A stretch of DNA of 64,000 nt from Rhodospirillaceae bacterium. Lineage in GTDB: Bacteria; Pseudomonadota; Alphaproteobacteria; DSM-16000; Inquilinaceae. Under the pieces are notes generated by a model that was given only the letters and a program-made list of their open reading frames with translations, did not search any database and was not told the origin of the DNA. The stretch covers positions 1,593,501-1,657,500 of the forward strand of contig JACKIH010000003.1 of assembly GCA_020638575.1 (NCBI GenBank). Direction: 5' to 3'. How positions within the stretch are numbered: the first letter of the stretch is position 1; every line of letters begins with the position of its first letter. Shown here piece by piece: positions 62,894-64,000 of the stretch. The position numbers were made by a program, and so were the translations under genes.

Positions 62894-64000
62894 TCAGGCG
62901 CAGCGCGAATAGCCGCAGGTGAGGCAGAGGTCGCAGTTTTCCGAGCGCACCAGCCCCGGCATGCCGCAGCGCGGGCAGCCGCGGTGCGGCCGCGTCTCGA
63001 CCATCGGCGGATCGGCGCGCGCGTCCACCGGGGCGGGCAGGAAGCCGATGGAGATCATGTGCCGCTCGATCACCTGGCCGATGGCCGCCAGCAGCGAGGG
63101 CACGTAGCGCCCGCCCATCCAGTGGCCGCCGCGCGGATCGAACACCGCTTTCAGCTCCTCCACCACGAAGGCGACGTCGCCGCCGCGCCGGAAAACGGCG
63201 GAGATCATCCGCGTCAGCGCCACCGTCCAGGCATAGTGCTCCATGTTCTTGGAGTTGATGAACACCTCGAAGGGGCGGTGGCGCACCTCGCCGCTGGGCA
63301 TTTCCTGGACGACGTCGTTCACCGTCACGTAGATGGCGTGGTCGCTGTCCGGCCAGCGCAGCTTGTAGGTGCGGCCGGCCAGCTCCTCCGGCCGCGCCAG
63401 CGGTTCGGAGATGTAGACGACCTGGGCATCCGCATCCTCCCCCGCGGCGACCGGCACCGGCTTCGGTCCCTGCCCCGGCGCGGCGGGCGCCGCCGCAGCC
63501 TCCAGCACCGCGCCCGTTACCGGGTTGGGCCGGTAGGTGGTGCAGCCCTTGCAGCCCAGGCGGTGGGCATCGCGGTAGACCGACTTGAAGGCCCCGAAGT
63601 CCAGCTCCTCCGGGCAGTTGATGGTCTTGGAGATGGAGCTGTCGACAAAGGGCTGACAGGCCGCCTGGATCGCCAGGTGGTCGGCCGGCGCCAGCGCCGC
63701 GGTTTCCACGAAGGCCGCGGGCAGGGCGGCGTCGGCGCCGAAGCGGTCCCGGAATTCGCGGTGGGCGTAGTCCTCCACCTCCTCGGTCCGCCGCGTGCCG
63801 TCGGCCTGCATCACCGTACGGCGGTAGCCGAGCGCGAACACCGGTTCCACGCCGGACGAGACATTGCCGGCAAGCAGCGAGATCGTGCCGGTGGGCGCGA
63901 TGGAGGTGAGCAGCCCGTTGCGGATGCCGTGCTGTGCGATGCCGTCGCGCACGGCGGCGTCCAGGTCGGCCACCATGGGCCGCTCCAGATAGGCCGCGGC
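62894..64000 (-). CDS. nrdJ: Vitamin B12-dependent ribonucleoside-diphosphate reductase, C-terminal part
   Basis: The frame is open through the right edge of the window, so about 369 C-terminal residues are seen. NrdJ (class II RNR) reduces ribonucleotides using adenosylcobalamin. Visible are TSIAPTGTISLLAGNVSSGVEPVF, the CQPFVDSSISKTINCPEE block with an active-site Cys region, GCKGCTTYRPN, and a C-terminal zinc ribbon (GCPRCGMPGLVRSENCDLCLTCGYSRC), typical of the long alphaproteobacterial form. It is convergent with chaC. Confidence 0.96.
   Translation of the reverse strand, partial: AAAYLERPMVADLDAAVRDGIAQHGIRNGLLTSIAPTGTISLLAGNVSSGVEPVFALGYRRTVMQADGTRRTEEVEDYAHREFRDRFGADAALPAAFVETAALAPADHLAIQAACQPFVDSSISKTINCPEELDFGAFKSVYRDAHRLGCKGCTTYRPNPVTGAVLEAAAAPAAPGQGPKPVPVAAGEDADAQVVYISEPLARPEELAGRTYKLRWPDSDHAIYVTVNDVVQEMPSGEVRHRPFEVFINSKNMEHYAWTVALTRMISAVFRRGGDVAFVVEELKAVFDPRGGHWMGGRYVPSLLAAIGQVIERHMISIGFLPAPVDARADPPMVETRPHRGCPRCGMPGLVRSENCDLCLTCGYSRCA

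Overview
The window is a high-GC chromosomal segment (roughly two thirds G+C by eye) from an alphaproteobacterium, most likely a motile, free-living member of a Rhodospirillales- or Rhizobiales-like lineage. The evidence is the gene content and order: glyQ-glyS-ppdK, the sdhE-mfd-recG neighbourhood, a FlaF-like protein at the end of a flagellar hook operon, a DUF2125-type protein, a B12-dependent ribonucleotide reductase, and the fused carnitine dehydrogenase/thioesterase typical of alphaproteobacteria. No 16S rRNA is present, so the placement is an inference.

Layout. 1-5742: glycyl-tRNA synthetase alpha (5' cut by the window edge) and beta, then pyruvate phosphate dikinase. 5796-5963: two sequence-related long hairpins, the second supplying the start of an alpha/beta hydrolase gene. 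6895-7910: an AT-rich islet with a small unknown gene and a dCTP deaminase-like gene. 7927-10239: divergent YgfZ-type folate-binding protein and dihydroorotase. 10360-12817: an EF-hand/ECF sigma/anti-sigma-like/metal-sensor operon. 12898-15400: a small lipoprotein, a TadD-like TPR lipoprotein and a cupin/JmjC protein. 15559-22566: mfd, sdhE, an anchored hypothetical protein and recG. 22818-24113: an acquired-looking protein with PD-(D/E)XK nuclease motifs. 24246-27160: a compact FabH-like / haem-oxygenase-like diiron / unknown three-gene cluster. 27259-29250: a very AT-rich gene for a repetitive membrane protein that overlaps the 3' end of the next operon (D-cysteine desulfhydrase/cysteate lyase-like plus Asp/Glu racemase). 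31292-33036: a response regulator translationally coupled to a protein resembling a degenerate GGDEF/EAL protein.

33042-43590 is the best-integrated system: a GlxA/CdhR-type regulator divergent from an eight-gene operon encoding a beta-keto acid cleavage enzyme (CdhC type), a peptide-family ABC importer (binding protein, two permeases, one double ATPase), a fused carnitine dehydrogenase/betainyl-CoA thioesterase and two alpha/beta hydrolases. Together these could import carnitine or acylcarnitines, deacylate them, oxidise them to dehydrocarnitine and cleave that to betaine.

43687-46252: an orphan ParB-motif protein and a type I asparaginase. 46271-50666: a tripartite TctABC-type transporter with a CaiB-family CoA-transferase upstream in the same direction. 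50667-51240: a gene-free stretch with repeats and an IS-end-like direct repeat next to tRNA-Ser(GGA). 51991-60719: flagellar operon fliK-flgD-flgE-flgK-flgL-flaF read right to left, with an unusually large hook protein. 60916-64000: DUF2125-type protein, ChaC-type gamma-glutamylcyclotransferase and the C-terminal part of NrdJ.

A family of GC-rich inverted repeats sharing a core like GGCGGCCGGGTGG is scattered through the gaps (about 721, 15431, 25386, 51881 and 52529) and looks like a genome-wide REP-type element. No CRISPR array, intact insertion sequence or prophage was seen.
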